A DNA stretch of 27,576 bases from an uncultured Alphaproteobacteria bacterium. GTDB taxonomy: Bacteria; Pseudomonadota; Alphaproteobacteria; Caulobacterales; Parvularculaceae. Location: NCBI GenBank assembly GCA_937895955.1, contig CALAZI010000077.1, positions 1-27,576 on the forward strand. Reading direction: 5' to 3'. Positions within the stretch are counted from its first letter, which is position 1; every line of letters starts with the position of its first letter. The notes beneath the pieces are model-generated. The model was not told the DNA's origin. It searched no databases and was given only the letters and a program-made list of their open reading frames with translations. The position numbers and the translations under genes were made by a program. Positions 24,782-27,576 of this stretch are shown here, piece after piece.

Positions 24782-27106
24782 TTACGCGGAGGCGAGGAAG
24801 GAGTCGACCACTTTTTTCGGGCCGGAATGATCGAAATCGACTGTCACCTTTTGTCCGTCCGCCGCCGTCACCCGGCCATAGCCGAATTTCTGGTGGAAGA
24901 CGCGCGCGCCGACGGCGAATTTCGCCTTGCCGGGCGCATTGACCGAAACCGTCTTCGCCTGGCCTTCGATCATCGGCGGCGCGGCGCTAGCGCGCGAGGA
25001 GGCTGCGCGCGCTCTTTTCCAGCCTGGATTGTCGTAATAGCCGTCTTCATTGACGCGCGCCGCGTCAAAGCGGGAATGACTGGCGAAAGATGATGCGGCG
25101 TTCCCGTAGAGGCCCGGCTGCGAGACGACTTCAACCTCGTTCTCGGGCAGCTCATCGACAAATCGGGACGCAAGCGCGGACTGCCAGCGCCCGTAAAGAA
25201 GACGGTTTGCGGCGAAAGAAATGCGGCAGCTTTCGCGCGCGCGGGTGATGCCGACATAGGCGAGGCGGCGTTCTTCCTCGAGCGCCGCCGTTCCGCCTTC
25301 GTCGAGAGAACGCTGCGAGGGAAAGACCCCTTCCTCCCAGCCGGGCAGGAACACGACCGGGAACTCAAGGCCCTTCGCCGCATGAAGCGTCATCAGCCAG
25401 ATTTGCCCGTCTTCAGAGCCTTCATTGTGTTCGGCGACAAGCGCGACATGATCGAGATAGCCGGCGAGCGTGTCGAATTCCGAAACGGCGTTCACGACTT
25501 CTTTGAGGTTGTCGAGTTTCGATTCCGCCTTCGCCGACTTGTTATTGCGCCAGTAATCCGTGTAGCCGGATTCTTCAAGCACGAGTTCGGCGAGATCGCG
25601 CGGCGTCAGATGCTCGACTTCGCCGGACCAGCGATCGATCATTTCGACGAATTTCCTGAGGGCGTTGCGCGCGGCGGTGCCGAGCTCGTCAGATTCGATG
25701 ATGATGCGGCTCGTCGCCATCATCGACGCGCCGCGCGCGCGCGCCAGCGCATGGATCGTCGCCATCGTCTGGCCGCCGAGCTTCCTCGCCGGCTTGTTGG
25801 CGATGCGATCGAAGGCGAGATCATCGTCATGCGAGCGGACAAGGCGGAGATAGGCGATCGCGTCGCGCACCTCCTCGCGTTCGTAAAAGCGCGGGCCGCC
25901 GACGACGCGGTAAGGAAGGCCGAGCGTGTTGAAGCGTTCCTCAAAAGAGCGCATCTGGAACGAGGCGCGCACCAGCACCGCCATGTCGGACAGTGCGCGG
26001 CCCTTCAGCTGTTCGCTCTCGATGTCGTCGCCGATAAGGCGCGCTTCTTCTTCGCCGTCCCAAACGCCGCGAACCTTGACGAGTTCGCCGCCGCTCTGCT
26101 CCGTCCACAAGGTTTTGCCAAGGCGCGCCTTGTTCGATGAGATGAGGTGGGACGCCGCCGCGAGAATTGACGGCGTCGAGCGGTAATTGCGTTCAAGCCG
26201 AATGACTTTCGCGCCCGGAAAATCTTTTTCAAAACGCAAAATGTTTTCGACTTCCGCGCCGCGCCAGCCGTAGATCGACTGATCGTCGTCGCCGACGCAG
26301 CAAATATTCTTGTGCTTCTGCGCCAGCAGGCGCAGCCAGAGATATTGCGCGACGTTGGTGTCCTGATACTCATCGACCAGCATGTAGCGGAATTTGTCCT
26401 GATACTGCGCGAGAATGTCGGGATGGTTCTGAAAGATCGTCAGATTGTGAATGAGAAGGTCGCCGAAATCGGCGGCGTTAAGCGCTTTAAGCCGCTCCTG
26501 ATAGGCTGAGTATAGCTTGATCGCCTTGCCGTCGGCGAAATGCCAGGCTTCGTTTGCGGGAACCTTGTCCGGCGTCAGTCCCCGGTTCTTCCAGCCGTCA
26601 ATGATCGCGGACAGCCCGCGGCCCGTCCAGCGCTTTTCGTCGAGTCCGGCCGCCTCGATCACCTGCTTCGCCAGGCGAATCATGTCGTCGGCGTCGAGGA
26701 TGGTGAAGGAAGGTTTGAGACCGACGAGTTCGGCGTGGCGCCGCAGGATCTGCGCGGCGATCGAATGGAACGTGCCGAGCCATTGCAATCCTTCGACGCT
26801 CTCGCCGATGAGCGCGCCGATGCGCTCTTTCATCTCGCGCGCCGCCTTGTTGGTGAAGGTGACGGCGAGGAGCTGCCAGGGCCGGGCGTTCCCGGTGAAC
26901 AGAAGATGCGCAAGGCGCGTCGTCAGCGCCCGCGTCTTGCCGGTGCCGGCGCCCGCGAGCATCAGCACCGGCCCCTCGGTCGCCAGCACCGCTTGGCGCT
27001 GCTCGTCATTGAGCCCGTCGAGATAGAGGGGTTCGGCGCCCTCGGCGCTTGCGCCGCCCGTCAGGCCGGCGAGCGCGCGCTCTGAAATTGACTGTTTGGG
27101 GTTCAC
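24782..27106 (-). CDS. uvrD: ATP-dependent DNA helicase UvrD/PcrA
   Basis: This is a superfamily 1A 3'-5' helicase used in nucleotide excision and mismatch repair and in clearing proteins from DNA. The product is 774 aa (E. coli UvrD 720). Motif I is 'AGAGTGKT' (51-58), Ia 'AVTFTNKAAREMKER', II 'DEYQDT' (245-250), III 'VGDDDQSIYGWRGA', IV 'LERNYRS', V 'LMTLHAAKGLEF' and VI 'EERRLAYVGITRARE'. The C-terminal 'FAVGARVFHQKFGYGRV' region fits the tudor-like domain of UvrD/PcrA that contacts RNA polymerase. The start is GTG 27106 with a weak ribosome site. A LexA-type operator lies 22-36 bp before it. It heads the uvrD-prmA-peptidase unit. Confidence 0.97.
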   Translation of the reverse strand: MNPKQSISERALAGLTGGASAEGAEPLYLDGLNDEQRQAVLATEGPVLMLAGAGTGKTRALTTRLAHLLFTGNARPWQLLAVTFTNKAAREMKERIGALIGESVEGLQWLGTFHSIAAQILRRHAELVGLKPSFTILDADDMIRLAKQVIEAAGLDEKRWTGRGLSAIIDGWKNRGLTPDKVPANEAWHFADGKAIKLYSAYQERLKALNAADFGDLLIHNLTIFQNHPDILAQYQDKFRYMLVDEYQDTNVAQYLWLRLLAQKHKNICCVGDDDQSIYGWRGAEVENILRFEKDFPGAKVIRLERNYRSTPSILAAASHLISSNKARLGKTLWTEQSGGELVKVRGVWDGEEEARLIGDDIESEQLKGRALSDMAVLVRASFQMRSFEERFNTLGLPYRVVGGPRFYEREEVRDAIAYLRLVRSHDDDLAFDRIANKPARKLGGQTMATIHALARARGASMMATSRIIIESDELGTAARNALRKFVEMIDRWSGEVEHLTPRDLAELVLEESGYTDYWRNNKSAKAESKLDNLKEVVNAVSEFDTLAGYLDHVALVAEHNEGSEDGQIWLMTLHAAKGLEFPVVFLPGWEEGVFPSQRSLDEGGTAALEEERRLAYVGITRARESCRISFAANRLLYGRWQSALASRFVDELPENEVEVVSQPGLYGNAASSFASHSRFDAARVNEDGYYDNPGWKRARAASSRASAAPPMIEGQAKTVSVNAPGKAKFAVGARVFHQKFGYGRVTAADGQKVTVDFDHSGPKKVVDSFLASA

Positions 27107-27127
27107 CGGGCGAGACTACTCAGATGA

Positions 27128-27142
27128 GAACGATTCTGGAAC
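27128..27142 (-). promoter_or_regulatory. LexA (SOS) operator of uvrD, GTTC-N7-GTTC
   Basis: On the uvrD strand this reads GTTC, 7 nt, GTTC (GAAC-N7-GAAC on the + strand), a perfect match to the alphaproteobacterial LexA consensus, which is a direct repeat unlike the E. coli palindrome. It lies 22-36 bp before the uvrD GTG. It sits just downstream of a possible -10 and so would cover the likely transcription start. The spacer contains a GANTC (27132-27136). Confidence 0.75.
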
Positions 27143-27144
27143 AT

Positions 27145-27174
27145 TTCATACAGAAGCGCGCCCGTGCGAGGCAA
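27145..27174 (-). promoter_or_regulatory. Possible sigma70 promoter of uvrD
   Basis: On the - strand, TTGCCT (27169-27174, 4 of 6 to consensus) and TATGAA (27145-27150, 4 of 6) are 18 nt apart. Transcription would start near 27138, inside the LexA box. The match is modest; its support comes mainly from position. Confidence 0.35.
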
Positions 27175-27249
27175 GCGCCTGCGCCCGAATCTCTTCACAA
27201 TTCAAGGCTGTAATCGCCTTGTGATGCTTAACGCCGAAAGGAGGCCCGA

Positions 27250-27576
27250 ATGGCTGGCAAGTTTGAAGTGTATAAGGACAAGAAAGGCGAATTCCGGTTC
27301 CGCCTCAAAGCCGGCAATGGCGAGACGATCCTTGCGAGCGAAGGCTACAAGGACAAAACCGGCGCCGTGAACGGCATTGAGGCGGTCAAGAAGAATTCAG
27401 ACCTGCTGGCCCGGTTCGAAAAAAAAACCTCCTCCTCCGGCAAGCCGTATTTCGTCCTGAAAGCCGCGAACCATCAGATCATCGGCAATTCGGAAATGTA
27501 TTCGAGCGATGCGGCCTGCGACAGCGGCATCAAGAGCGTCATGCACACCGCGCCGCTCGCCGGCGTCGACGATCAG
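27250..27576 (+). CDS. YegP-family DUF1508 protein, open at the right edge
   Basis: From ATG 27250 a frame of 109 codons runs to the window edge with no stop. A near-perfect Shine-Dalgarno (GAAAGGAGG, 27236-27244) lies 5 nt before the ATG. The product has two copies of the short DUF1508 motif: 'GKFEVYKDKKGEFRFRLKAGNGE' region with 'ASEGYKDK' (about 3-58), and 'GKPYFVLKAANHQIIGNSEMYSS' region (about 64-105). Two tandem copies and ~110 residues match E. coli YegP, so little is probably missing. The family's molecular role is not known to me; the fold is small and soluble. It is transcribed away from uvrD. Confidence 0.85.
   Translation, partial: MAGKFEVYKDKKGEFRFRLKAGNGETILASEGYKDKTGAVNGIEAVKKNSDLLARFEKKTSSSGKPYFVLKAANHQIIGNSEMYSSDAACDSGIKSVMHTAPLAGVDDQ

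Noticed and set aside
27164..27370. 68-codon + strand frame across the uvrD/YegP-like gap
   Set aside because: It overlaps the YegP-like frame that has a near-perfect Shine-Dalgarno and recognisable DUF1508 repeats, and has no recognisable features itself.
1..27576. A defence, mobile or otherwise undescribed gene system
   Set aside because: Nearly all of the sequence is accounted for by conserved housekeeping genes; no transposase, integrase, repeats with spacers, or clusters of unknown genes were seen.

Overview
The window is 27.6 kb of GC-rich DNA (low sixties % by eye) densely packed with housekeeping genes. It is the distal part of the division and cell wall (dcw) cluster of an alphaproteobacterium. 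The assignment rests on four things: the gene order murE-murF-mraY-murD-ftsW-murG-murC-murB-ddl-ftsQ-ftsA-ftsZ-lpxC-bamD-recN-ligA; a long FtsZ with a Pro/Ala/Gln-rich linker; CtrA-like (TTAA-N7-TTAA) and CcrM-like (GANTC) sites before ftsZ; and an alphaproteobacterial-type LexA operator (GAAC-N7-GAAC) before uvrD. I cannot fix the order or family from sequence alone.

Region 1 (1-12280, + strand) makes peptidoglycan precursors and the divisome. It starts inside murE and runs through murF, mraY, murD, ftsW, murG, murC, murB, ddl, ftsQ and ftsA. Six junctions use the start/stop overlaps ATGA, GTGA or TTGA, and ftsQ overlaps ddl by 13 nt, so most of the region reads as one translationally coupled operon. 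Cytoplasmic Mur ligases build UDP-MurNAc-pentapeptide, with MurB supplying UDP-MurNAc and Ddl supplying D-Ala-D-Ala. MraY and MurG make lipid I and lipid II, FtsW polymerises lipid II at the septum, and FtsQ and FtsA belong to the divisome.

Region 2 (12281-14112) is ftsZ as a separately controlled unit. It is bounded upstream by a hairpin plus T-run terminator after ftsA and downstream by a very strong terminator. Its 222-bp leader carries a perfect CtrA-type box, a second near-perfect box and a GANTC site between them, so ftsZ is probably cell-cycle controlled.

Region 3 (14113-22008, + strand) holds lpxC (lipid A), bamD (outer membrane protein assembly lipoprotein), recN and ligA (DNA repair and replication), a nitronate monooxygenase-family flavoprotein between recN and ligA, and a class I SAM methyltransferase that overlaps the end of ligA.

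Region 4 (22009-27106, - strand) is a convergent unit, uvrD-prmA-aminopeptidase P, with a LexA-like operator before uvrD. Its last stop codon directly abuts the methyltransferase stop codon. A divergent YegP/DUF1508 gene runs off the right edge.

I saw no tRNA, rRNA, CRISPR array, insertion sequence or prophage. No gap without a gene exceeds 300 bp; the largest are 12281-12502, 15110-15305, 14060-14227 and 27107-27249. I found no undescribed multi-gene system. The most interesting signals are regulatory.
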